Notes: generated from the letters alone by a model not told the origin. Shown: positions 1 through 8,847, counted from the first letter of the stretch. The stretch is 64,000 nucleotides of DNA from Alphaproteobacteria bacterium (GCA_016124665.1 WGNH01000008.1:62001-126000); one strand, 5' to 3'. Translations and numbers: made by a program.

Positions 1-2762
1 TCCTCGCCGCCCGATCCGGTGGCAAACATGACGCCGAGATTGTGCATGGCGCGGCGGTGGCCGGCCTCGGCGGCGCGGCGCGTCCATTGACGCGCGGCGG
101 GCAGGTCCTGCTCCACGCCTTCGCCGCGTTCCAAAAGCTTGGCATAGCGGTACTGGGCGGCGGGGACATTCTGCTCGGCAGCGCGGCGGATCAGGGCGGC
201 TGCCCCGGCCACATCGCCGCTCGACAGGCGCTGTTCGCCGAGAAGATAGCGTGCCACCGGATCACCGGATGCGGCGGCCTGCTGCAAGGTGGGCAGGGTC
301 ACAACAACCGGTTCGGCGGACGGTGTTTGTGCGGGGGATGCGGATTGCAGATCCGCCTCGCGCGCGGGGGCTGTTGGTTCCGGGACCTCCCGTGCGGCGG
401 TCTGTTGCGGCGCGGGCGTGACGTCTTCTTCCGGCGCGGTTGACTCTTCCGGCGGTGTGGCCGCAGGCGTTGTGGCAGGCTCGCTCGTATCGCGGGTTTC
501 CCCGGCCCCGATTCTGTCCGGTCCGCCGGCGACGGGGAGATCGCCCAGCACTTCGGATGACAGGGCTTCGGCGGCGCTGGCCGGCTCGCGGTTGAAATTG
601 TCGTAAAGCAACATGCCGGCCGCGGAGGCGATGGCGAGGAAGCCAAGCACGCTGGCCGCGATCATGATGGTGCGGCCGTTTCCGCTTTCGCTGCTTTCGG
701 TAACATAGGGATCAAAGCTGGAGGTGCGGTCGCCCCGCGTGCGGCTGCGCGCCGCCGCCAGGAAATCGGCATCGGCAGTGGCCCCCAGCGGGGCCCGTGA
801 TTTCGGTGCTGACTGTTGTGGCTGTTGGCTCTGCTGTGGGCGGGGACGCTGTTGCCGCACCGGCTCATCGACCGGCTCCATCGGCTGCAGGATCATGCCG
901 GCATCGGCTGACGGGCCACGGCCGGGCCGGTCCGGCGCGCGCGACCGGGGCTGCGCTGCCGCCACTTCCGCGTCCAGGGCCCGTTCGTCGATCAGGAATT
1001 CATCATCCTCCGCTTCCCGGACCGGCGCACGCGATGGCGGTGTGGCGGCCTCGGCGATGATGAAGGGGTCATCGACCTCGTCCTCGTCAAAGCCCGGCGG
1101 TGTTTCCGCGTCCGGTGGCGGGGGCAGGGGCGTATCGAAATCCGGCTCGTCATAAGCGGGCTGGCGCATTGCCGGGGCAGGTTCGGGCTGAGGCCCGGGT
1201 GCGGCCTCTTCTTCCACATGGCGGTTCTCGATGGCTTCCAGCCGGTCGGCCAGCGCATTCATGGCGCGTTGCACGGGCGACAGGCTTTCCTCGGTTTCCG
1301 CGCGGGCCTTTTCCAGCCGTTCGGAAATGCCGCCGATCGCGTCCTCGATGCGCTTCGCCGTGCGCTCCTCGGACTGGCGCAAGCGCTCTTCGAGATCGCT
1401 TTCCTGGGCCCTGGCAGTCTGGCGTTCTTCCAGCCGGGCCACCGCTTCGGACATCGACTTTGTGGCCGTCTCGATGGCTTCGGCGGCGCGGCTTTCGCTT
1501 TTCTCGACGCGCGCATTCAGGGACTGGCCGAGCGCGGACACGTCATCGCCCAGCTTGCGGATGGCTTCACGGTTTTCCGCGCGCACGGAGTCGAAACGCT
1601 GCGCCAGCTCGCGGTCGGCCCTGTCGGTATTGTGGAGCGCTTCGGCTTTCTGCTCGCTCTCGCTGATGCGGTCGTCCATGACGCGGGCGAGGCGGGTGAT
1701 TTCGAGGCCGATCCGGCTCAGCGATTCCGAATGCGAGGTCTCGGCAGCGGCAATGCGGGTTTCCGCGGTTTTCAGGGCGCGCTCGAGGCGTTCGACGCGC
1801 GGCTCGGAAACCGCGTCTTCCAGTTCGCGCGCCACTTGCGCCCGTGTGTCGGCAACGACGCGGGCCAGCTCGTCGGACAAAAGATCGAAGCGGCGGTCCA
1901 GATCTCCGGTATCGGTGGAGAAGGGCCGGCTTTCGAGCGAGCGCAGGCGGGCATCAATGCGGGCCACGGATTGCTCGAAGGCGCTGGCCGCATCATTGGT
2001 CAGGCGCTCGGTATCCTCGATCCGGCGGCGCAGGCGGTCAGCGGTCGTGTGCAGGCCCTGCAGGACCTGGCCGGTGCCTTGCGTGCGGCCGGCGGTCTTG
2101 CGCAGATCATCACTCAGGCGGCTCTGACCCGCCTCGATGGCTTCGATACGCTTCTGGAGCGAGACGGTCGCCGTCTCGGTGGCCTCGCCGAATTCCTCCA
2201 GCGCGGACTGCATGATTTCCGCCGAGCGCAGGCTGTCATTCTCGTTGCGGAAGACGCGCGCGGCGAGCTTTCCGAAAGCGGATTCGAATGTCTTCAGGGT
2301 TTGCGGGTCGGCTGTACCCCCCGCGTCCTCGATGCGTTTGACGCGCAGGGCCAGCGCTTCAGCGGCGGACCGGGCGGCCTCGGCCAGCTCGCGCGTCTTC
2401 TGCTGGTCCTGCCGGATGCTCTGATCGGTTGTCTCGACGCGCTCGGCGAGATCGGAAATCGAGCGGTCGACCTCGTTCAGGAAGCTGGCGGAATGTTGTT
2501 CGGTGGAGTCGATGCGTTCGGTCAGACGCTCGACCATGCCGCGCAGCAGGGCGTCGCCCTCATCGCTGCGGCTGCCAAAACCCGGATAGCTTTCAAGATT
2601 GGCCTCCCAGCGGGGTTCGCCATCGCGGTCGGGGCCGGAATCCAGAATGACGGTGTTCAGCCATTCGCCCAGCGTCATGCCTTCCCGCCGCGCTGCAGTT
2701 TTGGCGCGGGCGCGGGCGCGGGGGTCTATACCTTTGACACTCCAGGGTCCCGCCGAGGACAT
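1..2762 (-). CDS. podJ: PodJ-like polar localisation factor, partial (C-terminus beyond window)
   Basis: In Caulobacter, PodJ is a membrane-spanning scaffold that organises the flagellated pole. Seen here: 920 codons starting at ATG 2762. Residues 6-14 read PWSVKGIDP and are followed by GMTLGEWLN, the conserved N-terminal signature of PodJ/SEL1 proteins. Roughly residues 50-480 are charged, heptad-like coiled coil, followed by a long Pro/Ala/Glu-rich linker. A single transmembrane segment lies near residues 700-720 (IAASVLGFLAIASAAGMLLY). Sel1-type helical repeats start near residue 820, including AMHNLGVMFATGSG at the window edge. The frame stays open from 2762 to position 1, so the protein is cut by the window, not by mutation. 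Large plus-strand open frames over this region are antisense artefacts of its GC bias. The family call is firm; exact orthology to podJ is inferred from domain order. Confidence 0.85.
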   Translation of the reverse strand, partial: MSSAGPWSVKGIDPRARARAKTAARREGMTLGEWLNTVILDSGPDRDGEPRWEANLESYPGFGSRSDEGDALLRGMVERLTERIDSTEQHSASFLNEVDRSISDLAERVETTDQSIRQDQQKTRELAEAARSAAEALALRVKRIEDAGGTADPQTLKTFESAFGKLAARVFRNENDSLRSAEIMQSALEEFGEATETATVSLQKRIEAIEAGQSRLSDDLRKTAGRTQGTGQVLQGLHTTADRLRRRIEDTERLTNDAASAFEQSVARIDARLRSLESRPFSTDTGDLDRRFDLLSDELARVVADTRAQVARELEDAVSEPRVERLERALKTAETRIAAAETSHSESLSRIGLEITRLARVMDDRISESEQKAEALHNTDRADRELAQRFDSVRAENREAIRKLGDDVSALGQSLNARVEKSESRAAEAIETATKSMSEAVARLEERQTARAQESDLEERLRQSEERTAKRIEDAIGGISERLEKARAETEESLSPVQRAMNALADRLEAIENRHVEEEAAPGPQPEPAPAMRQPAYDEPDFDTPLPPPPDAETPPGFDEDEVDDPFIIAEAATPPSRAPVREAEDDEFLIDERALDAEVAAAQPRSRAPDRPGRGPSADAGMILQPMEPVDEPVRQQRPRPQQSQQPQQSAPKSRAPLGATADADFLAAARSRTRGDRTSSFDPYVTESSESGNGRTIMIAASVLGFLAIASAAGMLLYDNFNREPASAAEALSSEVLGDLPVAGGPDRIGAGETRDTSEPATTPAATPPEESTAPEEDVTPAPQQTAAREVPEPTAPAREADLQSASPAQTPSAEPVVVTLPTLQQAAASGDPVARYLLGEQRLSSGDVAGAAALIRRAAEQNVPAAQYRYAKLLERGEGVEQDLPAARQWTRRAAEAGHRRAMHNLGVMFATGSGGE

Positions 2763-2805
2763 GACGAATCGCACTCCATACCGATGTCCCACGCTAGCTG
2801 ACTGG

Positions 2806-2820
2806 TTAATCTTGTGTAAA
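2806..2820. promoter_or_regulatory. Candidate CtrA-type box (TTAA-N7-TAAA)
   Basis: TTAA followed by seven bases and TAAA, one mismatch from the CtrA consensus TTAA-N7-TTAA. It lies 44 bp upstream of the podJ start. A GAATC (GANTC, CcrM) site at 2765-2769 sits almost at the start codon. Cell-cycle control of podJ is established in Caulobacter; binding here is inference. Confidence 0.35.
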
Positions 2821-2917
2821 CCAACCACAGACCCTCAAGATGTGGTATATCCACAGGTCAAACAGTAACGCAGCGCGGGCCGACTGCCACACAATCCGTT
2901 AATGACTGCGGTTTCGG

Positions 2918-2932
2918 TTAATCTCCGGTAAA
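2918..2932. promoter_or_regulatory. Second candidate CtrA-type box (TTAA-N7-TAAA)
   Basis: Same TTAA-N7-TAAA arrangement as the box at 2806. It lies between the podJ promoter region and the stop of the next minus-strand gene. A near-palindrome at 2841-2855 between the two boxes contains TATCCACA, 8 of 9 positions of a DnaA box. Confidence 0.3.
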
Positions 2933-2952
2933 GATGTCTCGGGGTCAGGCCC

Positions 2953-5106
2953 CTAACGCGGCAAGAAGAATTCAGGGGCCAGCGTGCGCAACCGGTCTTC
3001 CAGCACGGCCGCCTGTTGCAGCAAGCCGGCTTCTCCTTCGGGCAGAACAGAGCGGCCTGTATCGAAGACCGTCCAGCCTGACAGCGGGTCACGCAGGACA
3101 AGCAAGGCATTGCCGGCTTCCCACCAGACGCCGCTGGCAGCAGGGTCCAGTTCGATGGCTTCGGCAAACAGGTCAAAGGGCGACAAATCCCCGGGCGGGC
3201 CTTCCGGGTCGCGCGCCGCCCAGGCCAGCAGCGCCTTGGCAGTCAGCACGCGGGCGGCGGCCCCGGCCAGATTGTCATCCTCGCGATAGGGGGCCATCGC
3301 CTCGACCATCTGCTCGTTTCCGGTTCCCACAGGACCGGCAATCAGGCCGAATAATTGTTCAAAAGCGGAATCGCCCAGACCGGCGGCAATCAGACCGCTC
3401 ACCTCTGCACAGACCGGCCGGAGGGCGGACTGCGCGGCGGGTGGACAGGCGCCATTATGGTTCAGCTCCTGCAGGCTGACGAGATAGGCACGGACAAAAT
3501 CTCCGCTGGCGCGGTGGGCTTCGAGCTCGTCCAGGAAACGCTGCTGATCAGCTGTATAGCCGTCCTCTACGGCCGACAGGGCAGCGGGCACCAGGCGTCC
3601 GGCGATCAGGCCGCGGCCGGTATAGGCCGGTGCCAGACCGGGTGCCAGGCGCAGACCCGGCTCGACCGCGTCAACCGATTGCAATGTCCAGATTTCGCGG
3701 CGGCCATCCGGGCTTTCCGGGCTGACGACGAAAAAGGCGAACTCTTCCGGAATGCGGGGCGCCCCTTCCAGCGCGGCGAGCGCGTCAGGGTGGACCGGCA
3801 GGGCATGGCGCATCCAGCGGCGCAACAATTCGGCCTGAGCCTGCTCGGCCGGATTGCCGTCCGGATAATTGATCGCAGCATCACCGGCCTGGAGATTGAT
3901 CGGGCTGGCCGCCTGCGACAGATCAAACACCACGGATTCCCCGGATGAGAGGTCGACCGGACGTGCAGCGTCGCTGATGCTGACGGGACCGGTTTCGTCC
4001 GCTTCCTCGCTGGCGGATTCCGGAGTGCTTCCGGTATCCGCATCAATGCCGGCCAGATCCCCGACATCGAACTGCGCGGACAGCACCGTCCCGCCGCCAT
4101 CGCGTTCAACCGTCAGGGCGCCGTCATCATACGCGGGGGTCAGGGCGGCCGGCTCGCGGCGGATTCCCATGGCCGCCTCCAACCAGAAACGATGGAAGGA
4201 GCGGTCCGGCCCGAGCGGTATATCGCTCAGGCGTCCCCCTTGTGACAGGCCGAGATAGGTGTCGAGACGGCGGCGAACCTCGGCGGCAAAGGCGATGTTG
4301 GTCATCGTGCCGGCATCAGGGTCGATTTCGAGATGGCGGCTGGTCAGAAAGTCATAGACGGACACCGCGTCCGGCGATTCATCGCGCACAAAATCAGGTG
4401 CTATGACCAGCGTGCGTGTGAAGGCGTCCCCCAGGGTTTCGCCCGCCGCGTTTTCGCGCCGGACCGACCAGACGAGCTGCAGCGCTTCTCCGGTGCTTTC
4501 GGGACGAAGCTCCAGATATTGTGTGCTGGTCAGGAAGGGGGTGGCAGGCGTCAGCGCCGCTTCGGCCATTGCCGCTTCAGCCCCATCAACGAGATCGCTG
4601 TCATCCGCGGTCCCGGCCTCATCCTCCCCACCTGTGGAGGTTTGGAGGGCTTCCTCGCCGGGTTCATCGGTGACTTCCTCACCATCCGGTGCGGGGGTTT
4701 CATTCTCTGCTGCTTCATCAGCCGGATCGATGGCCGTGGCGTTTTCGTCTGCGCTGTCTTCGGCTGGCGCGGATTCGTCTTCCGATGTGCCTTGTGCGTC
4801 GCCTGTTTCCGCCGTCGCGTTCCCGCCTGATACCTCTACTTCGGAACCAGCAGCCGGAATCTCCAGCTCGCGGCCATCATCGCCGCGCAGCGAGAGCCCG
4901 CCTGCAGCATTATCCCCGCCCGCGGCGTCCTCATCGTCTCCGGCAGATGTTTCTGCGGCGTCGGCATCGAGAAGCTCGAGCAGGTCTGCGATATCCGATT
5001 GCGCGGGCCCGTCAGGCGCATCCGGGGCAGAGCCGGGCGAGTCATCCTGCGCCCAGACAGGGGCAACAAGTACAAGGGCGGCGAGGGGGGTGAGGAAGCG
5101 TTTCAT
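2953..5106 (-). CDS. Secreted acidic protein of unknown function, 717 aa
   Basis: No family recognised. The start is placed at ATG 5106 because it gives a clean Sec signal peptide (MKRFLTPLAALVLVAPVWAQ); two in-frame ATGs up to 5139 only add charged residues. Residues about 20-190 are low complexity, dominated by Asp, Glu, Ala and Ser, with a strongly negative charge. The middle part looks folded, with beta-rich stretches around residues 200-450. The last 150 residues are helical and TPR-like (AIELDPAASGVWWEAGNALL). It lies upstream of podJ on the same strand, separated by 190 bp, so it may be a separate transcript. Export to periplasm or outer surface is inferred. The acidic tract could bind cations or act as a spacer, but nothing in the sequence proves it. 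Confidence 0.75.
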   Translation of the reverse strand: MKRFLTPLAALVLVAPVWAQDDSPGSAPDAPDGPAQSDIADLLELLDADAAETSAGDDEDAAGGDNAAGGLSLRGDDGRELEIPAAGSEVEVSGGNATAETGDAQGTSEDESAPAEDSADENATAIDPADEAAENETPAPDGEEVTDEPGEEALQTSTGGEDEAGTADDSDLVDGAEAAMAEAALTPATPFLTSTQYLELRPESTGEALQLVWSVRRENAAGETLGDAFTRTLVIAPDFVRDESPDAVSVYDFLTSRHLEIDPDAGTMTNIAFAAEVRRRLDTYLGLSQGGRLSDIPLGPDRSFHRFWLEAAMGIRREPAALTPAYDDGALTVERDGGGTVLSAQFDVGDLAGIDADTGSTPESASEEADETGPVSISDAARPVDLSSGESVVFDLSQAASPINLQAGDAAINYPDGNPAEQAQAELLRRWMRHALPVHPDALAALEGAPRIPEEFAFFVVSPESPDGRREIWTLQSVDAVEPGLRLAPGLAPAYTGRGLIAGRLVPAALSAVEDGYTADQQRFLDELEAHRASGDFVRAYLVSLQELNHNGACPPAAQSALRPVCAEVSGLIAAGLGDSAFEQLFGLIAGPVGTGNEQMVEAMAPYREDDNLAGAAARVLTAKALLAWAARDPEGPPGDLSPFDLFAEAIELDPAASGVWWEAGNALLVLRDPLSGWTVFDTGRSVLPEGEAGLLQQAAVLEDRLRTLAPEFFLPR

Positions 5107-5201
5107 GGCGACGTTATCCATCCGCAACCGCCGGGACACAAGCCCGCATCGCTGATTGGCTCAACACTGTCAGAGGGTTAGAAAATGTCATAAAGTTGAC
5201 G

Positions 5202-5217
5202 TTGACGTTCGCGTAAA
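5202..5217. promoter_or_regulatory. LiuR-like operator upstream of the beta-oxidation operon
   Basis: TTGACGTTCGCGTAAA is an imperfect dyad close to the TTTACGTWWACGTAAA-type sites of MerR-family LiuR regulators of branched-chain and fatty acyl-CoA catabolism in proteobacteria. A second half-site, TTGACG, overlaps it at 5196-5201. The site lies just before the MerR gene that opens the operon, which suggests autoregulation together with the downstream acyl-CoA genes. The consensus is recalled from the family; binding is inference. Confidence 0.45.
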
Positions 5218-5218
5218 G

Positions 5219-5743
5219 GTGAGTCACATTCACTTCTCACGGGAGGACTGCATCATCAAAAGCGAATTCACCATCCGCGATCTGGCTGCCGAATTTGACG
5301 TCACGGCGCGCACGCTGCGCTTTTACGAGCAGAAGGGTCTGCTCAATCCGGGGCGGAAAGGCGCATCGCGCGTGTATTCGATTGCCGACCGCGCCCGCCT
5401 GGTGCTGATCCTGCGCGGCAAGCGCGTCGGCTTCTCGCTGGATGAAATCCGCGAGATGCTGGATATGGAAGCCATCACCACGCAGGATCCGTCCGCCCTG
5501 ACCGACATGCTGGAGCGTTTCCATGACCGCATTGATGCGCTGAACAGCCAGCGCGAGGATATTGATGCGGCGATTGCCGAGCTGGAGGCCGGGCGCACAT
5601 GGCTGGAAGACCGGCTGGCCAATCGCGAACCCACAGATGAAATCAAACACCGGGCCCGCGCTTTTGAAGCGCTGGCGGCGGCCCGCATGAATGTCTGGAC
5701 GGGCGCATCGCCCGAACCGGGCTCTCACGAAACCCAGACCTGA
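5219..5743 (+). CDS. MerR-family transcriptional regulator of the beta-oxidation operon
   Basis: A MerR winged helix-turn-helix begins at EFTIRDLAAEFDVTARTLRF, where the RTLRFYEQKGLL core is diagnostic. It is followed by a dimerising coiled coil (residues about 100-145 counted from the GTG). There is no C-terminal cysteine-rich metal site, so it fits the LiuR-like subgroup that senses acyl-CoA-type effectors, not the metal sensors. The start is uncertain. Only ATG 5156 and GTG 5219 are conventional in-frame starts, and neither has a good Shine-Dalgarno site. A strong GGGAGG at 5241-5246 lies 5 bp before ATC at 5252, which would give a protein matching the usual length of the family (see findings). 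It is followed 20 bp downstream by the acyl-CoA dehydrogenase gene, so co-transcription is likely. Confidence 0.85.
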   Translation: MSHIHFSREDCIIKSEFTIRDLAAEFDVTARTLRFYEQKGLLNPGRKGASRVYSIADRARLVLILRGKRVGFSLDEIREMLDMEAITTQDPSALTDMLERFHDRIDALNSQREDIDAAIAELEAGRTWLEDRLANREPTDEIKHRARAFEALAAARMNVWTGASPEPGSHETQT

Positions 5744-5763
5744 TTTTCAAGGGAGAGGTCCTG

Positions 5764-7542
5764 ATGCCTGTCTATACTGCCCCGACACGCGATTATAAAT
5801 TCGTCCTGCATGATGTTCTGAACATGTCGCAGTATGGCAATCTGCCCGGTTTTGCCGATGCCGATTCCGATACGGTCGACGCCATTCTGGAAGAGGCGGC
5901 GAAAGTCTCCGAGCAGGTGCTGGCCCCGCTCAACCGCATTGGCGATACACAAGGCTGCACCCGTCATGATGACGGGTCGGTGACGACGCCGGAGGGCTTC
6001 AAGGACGCCTACACGCAATTTGCCGAAGCGGGCTGGATGGGGCTGTCGCAGCCGCAGGAATATGGCGGTCAGGGTCTGCCGCAGGTGCTGGGTCTTGCCA
6101 CCGGCGAAATGACGTCCTCGGCCAATATGGCTTTCGGCATGTATCCGGGCCTTACCGGCGGTGCGGTACGCGCCCTGCTGGCGGGCGGATCCGAAGAACA
6201 AAAGCAGATGTATCTGCCGAAAATGATTTCCGGGGAATGGACCGGCACGATGAACCTCACCGAGCCGCATTGCGGGACCGATCTGGGTCTGTTGCGGACC
6301 AAGGCGGTGCCAAATGGCGATGGCAGCTATAAAATCTCCGGCCAGAAGATCTGGATTTCCTCCGGCGAGCATGATCTGGCCGGAAATATCATCCACCTTG
6401 TCCTGGCCCGCATTGAAGGTGCGCCGGACGGGGTGAAGGGCATCTCGCTCTTCGTGGTGCCGAAGCACATTCTCGATGAGGACGGCAATCCGGGCACCCG
6501 CAATTCGCTGGAATGCGGCGGTCTGGAAGAAAAGATGGGCATTCATGGCAATGCCACCTGTGTGATGAATTATGACGAGGCAACCGGCTGGCTGGTCGGC
6601 GAGGAAAACAAGGGCCTCAAGATCATGTTTGTCATGATGAACGAGGCGCGCCTCGGCGTGGGCCTGCAGGGTCTGGCCGTGGGCGAGGTCGCCTATCAGA
6701 ACTCGCTGGCCTTTGCGAAGGACCGCCTGCAGGGCCGGTCGCTGACGGGGCCGAAAAATGCCGATGGCCCGGCCGATCCGATCATCGTGCATCCGGATGT
6801 GCGGCGCATGCTGATGGATCAGAAATGCTTTGTCGAAGCGGCGCGCTGCCTGGTGTCGTGGACGGCGCTGCATGGCGATCTGGAAGAAAAGTCCGATGAT
6901 CCCGAACAGCGCGAAAAGTCCGGTGATTACATGTCGCTGCTGACCCCGATTGTGAAAGCCTATCTGACCGACAAGGGCTTTTTGTCCGTCTCCAACGGCC
7001 TGCAGGTCTTTGGCGGTTCCGGCTATGTCGAGGAATGGGGAATGAGCCAGTTCCTGCGCGATGCGCGCATCACCCTCATCTATGAAGGCACGAACGGAAT
7101 CCAGGCGCTGGACCTGGTCGGCCGCAAGCTGGCCATGAATGGCATGCGCCCGATCAATTCCTTCTTCGCCGAGCTGGATGCCTTTGCCGCGTCCAGCGGA
7201 TCAGATGCGACCCAGCCCTTCCTCGACGCGGTGGCCGCGGTCAAGGCGCAGCTGAAGGAAGCGACCGACTGGCTGGTCGAGAACGGGCTCAAGGACTTCA
7301 ACAATGCGGGCGCGTCCAGCCATGACTATCTGCAGCTCTTCGGCCTGACATGCCTCACCTATATGTGGGGGCTGATGGCGAAGGCGGCGGAAGCGGGCGA
7401 TGCGTCCGATTCCTTCTATTCCACCAAACTCGCAACCGGCCGCTATTTCCTCGACCGCTGGGTCCCGGAAGGCGGCATGCATCTGGCCAAGGTGAAGGCG
7501 GGGGCCGCCTCCATGATGGCGCTCGAAGCGGAGGCATTCTAG
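5764..7542 (+). CDS. Acyl-CoA dehydrogenase, long C-terminal-domain type (592 aa)
   Basis: FAD-dependent alpha,beta-dehydrogenation of an acyl-CoA, the first step of beta-oxidation. At 592 residues it is longer than the 380-400 aa core enzymes and belongs to the group with an extra C-terminal helical domain, the group that also holds DmdC (3-methylmercaptopropionyl-CoA dehydrogenase). The N-terminal helix domain, a middle beta domain (MNLTEPHCGTDLG, KIWISSGEHD) and the C-terminal domain are all present. The catalytic base is in LIYEGTNGIQ, Glu441. Substrate cannot be told from sequence: medium- or long-chain acyl-CoA is as likely as a DMSP intermediate, and no other dmd gene is nearby. SD GGGAGAG lies 7 bp before ATG. 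The next gene starts directly after its stop codon. Confidence 0.93.
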   Translation: MPVYTAPTRDYKFVLHDVLNMSQYGNLPGFADADSDTVDAILEEAAKVSEQVLAPLNRIGDTQGCTRHDDGSVTTPEGFKDAYTQFAEAGWMGLSQPQEYGGQGLPQVLGLATGEMTSSANMAFGMYPGLTGGAVRALLAGGSEEQKQMYLPKMISGEWTGTMNLTEPHCGTDLGLLRTKAVPNGDGSYKISGQKIWISSGEHDLAGNIIHLVLARIEGAPDGVKGISLFVVPKHILDEDGNPGTRNSLECGGLEEKMGIHGNATCVMNYDEATGWLVGEENKGLKIMFVMMNEARLGVGLQGLAVGEVAYQNSLAFAKDRLQGRSLTGPKNADGPADPIIVHPDVRRMLMDQKCFVEAARCLVSWTALHGDLEEKSDDPEQREKSGDYMSLLTPIVKAYLTDKGFLSVSNGLQVFGGSGYVEEWGMSQFLRDARITLIYEGTNGIQALDLVGRKLAMNGMRPINSFFAELDAFAASSGSDATQPFLDAVAAVKAQLKEATDWLVENGLKDFNNAGASSHDYLQLFGLTCLTYMWGLMAKAAEAGDASDSFYSTKLATGRYFLDRWVPEGGMHLAKVKAGAASMMALEAEAF

Positions 7543-8709
7543 ATGCTGGCAGACCCCCTCAACGTCAAACGTCCCGAATGGCTCGACCAGGAAGACGTCA
7601 ATATCTTCTATGAAGCGGTCAAGGGCTTCATCGAGAAGGAATGCCTGCCGCATGGCGAGCGCTGGGAGAAGGAAGGCGTTGTCGACCGCGAGGTCTGGAC
7701 AAAGGCCGGCGAAGCCGGTCTGCTGTGCCCCGCCGCGCCGGAAGAATATGGCGGTGCCGGCGGGGACTGGCGCCATGACTATGTCTTCCACATGGCCGTC
7801 TCCGAACTGGGCGTTGATGGCTGGGGCGCGTCGCTGCACAATTCCATCGTCGCCCCCTATATCTGGCATTACGGCTCGGAAGAGCAGAAAAAGCGTCTCC
7901 TGCCGAAAATGATTTCCGGCGAATATGTCGGCGCGATTGCCATGTCCGAACCGGCGGCGGGCTCTGACCTCCAGGGTATCAAGACCACGGCCAAGAAGGA
8001 CGGCAACGGATACCGGATCAACGGTTCCAAGACCTTCATCACCAATGGCGGCACGGCGAATTTCATCATCGTCGTGGCCAAGACCGATCCGTCCGCGGGC
8101 GCCAAGGGCACGTCGCTGTTCATGGTCGAGACCGACGGGCTCGACGGCTTCCGCCGCGGGCGTCTGCTCGACAAGGTCGGCCTCAAGGGCCAGGACACGG
8201 CCGAGCTCTTCTTCGACGATATGTGGGTGCCGGCCGATGCGCTGCTGGGTCCTGAAGAGGGCCATGGCTTCATCCAGCTGATGCAGCAATTGCCGCAGGA
8301 GCGCCTGCAGATCGCGGTCCAGGGCGTCGGCATGATGAAGCGCGCGCTGGACGAGACCATCCGCTATGTCAAGGAGCGCCACGCCTTCGGCAAGCCGATC
8401 ATTGGCTTCCAGAACACACAGTTCAAACTGGCCGAGCTGAAGACCAAGGCGACGATTGCCGAAGTGTTCTGCCAGCATTGTTCCGATCTTCTGCTCAAGG
8501 GCGAGCTGGATGCGGCGACCGCCTCGATGGCGAAATACTGGGTGTCGGACACGCAGTGCGAGCTGATCGATGAATGCGTGCAGCTGCATGGCGGCTATGG
8601 CTTCATGAATGAATATCCGGTGGCGCGCATGTGGCGCGATGCCCGCGTGCAGCGCATCTATGGCGGCACGAACGAGATCATGAAGCTGCTGATTTCACGG
8701 ACGCTTTGA
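7543..8709 (+). CDS. Acyl-CoA dehydrogenase, LCAD/IVD-like (388 aa)
   Basis: Second FAD acyl-CoA dehydrogenase of the operon, of standard length. The C-terminal motif is YGGTNEIMKLLISR, lacking the Glu of the MCAD-type YEGT motif. Glu253 in LPQERLQIA lines up with the helix-G catalytic base of long-chain and isovaleryl-CoA dehydrogenases, so activity is expected with long or branched substrates. FAD and substrate loops AMSEPAAGSDLQGI and FITNGG are intact. The ATG follows the preceding TAG with no gap, indicating translational coupling. Downstream, the operon is interrupted by about 600 bp carrying a palindromic repeat and a DUF559 gene before the thiolase. Confidence 0.94.
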   Translation: MLADPLNVKRPEWLDQEDVNIFYEAVKGFIEKECLPHGERWEKEGVVDREVWTKAGEAGLLCPAAPEEYGGAGGDWRHDYVFHMAVSELGVDGWGASLHNSIVAPYIWHYGSEEQKKRLLPKMISGEYVGAIAMSEPAAGSDLQGIKTTAKKDGNGYRINGSKTFITNGGTANFIIVVAKTDPSAGAKGTSLFMVETDGLDGFRRGRLLDKVGLKGQDTAELFFDDMWVPADALLGPEEGHGFIQLMQQLPQERLQIAVQGVGMMKRALDETIRYVKERHAFGKPIIGFQNTQFKLAELKTKATIAEVFCQHCSDLLLKGELDAATASMAKYWVSDTQCELIDECVQLHGGYGFMNEYPVARMWRDARVQRIYGGTNEIMKLLISRTL

Positions 8710-8726
8710 TGATTTTTACCAGCGTA

Positions 8727-8844
8727 GCCCCCCTCGGCCCTTCGGGCCACTCCCCCCGCACGCGGGGGGAGACATCGGTGTTGCGCACAGTGATGTCCTC
8801 CCCCGTTTACGGGGGAGGTGCCCGCGAAGCGGGCGGAGGGGGCC
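8727..8844. repeat. Multi-hairpin (cloverleaf) palindromic repeat, copy 1
   Basis: Outer arms GCCCCCCTC (8727-8735) and GAGGGGGCC (8836-8844) enclose a series of hairpins: GGCCCTTCGGGCC, a C6/G6 stem around 8750-8770, GACATC/GATGTC around a GC-rich loop, CTCCCCC/GGGGGAG at about 8798-8816, and GCCCGCGAAGCGGGC. The whole can fold as a closed cloverleaf on either strand. Related sequence occurs at 9187-9239 and 13493-13586, so it is a dispersed family. The outer 3' arm supplies the GGAGGG that acts as ribosome-binding site of the DUF559 gene. Confidence 0.85.
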
Positions 8845-8847
8845 ATC

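Noticed and set aside
1218-2801. Large plus-strand open frame of 527 codons
   Set aside because: It is antisense to the PodJ-like gene, whose minus-strand product has the PWSVKGIDP signature, coiled coil, membrane span and Sel1 repeats. The plus frame is a by-product of GC-rich codon bias.
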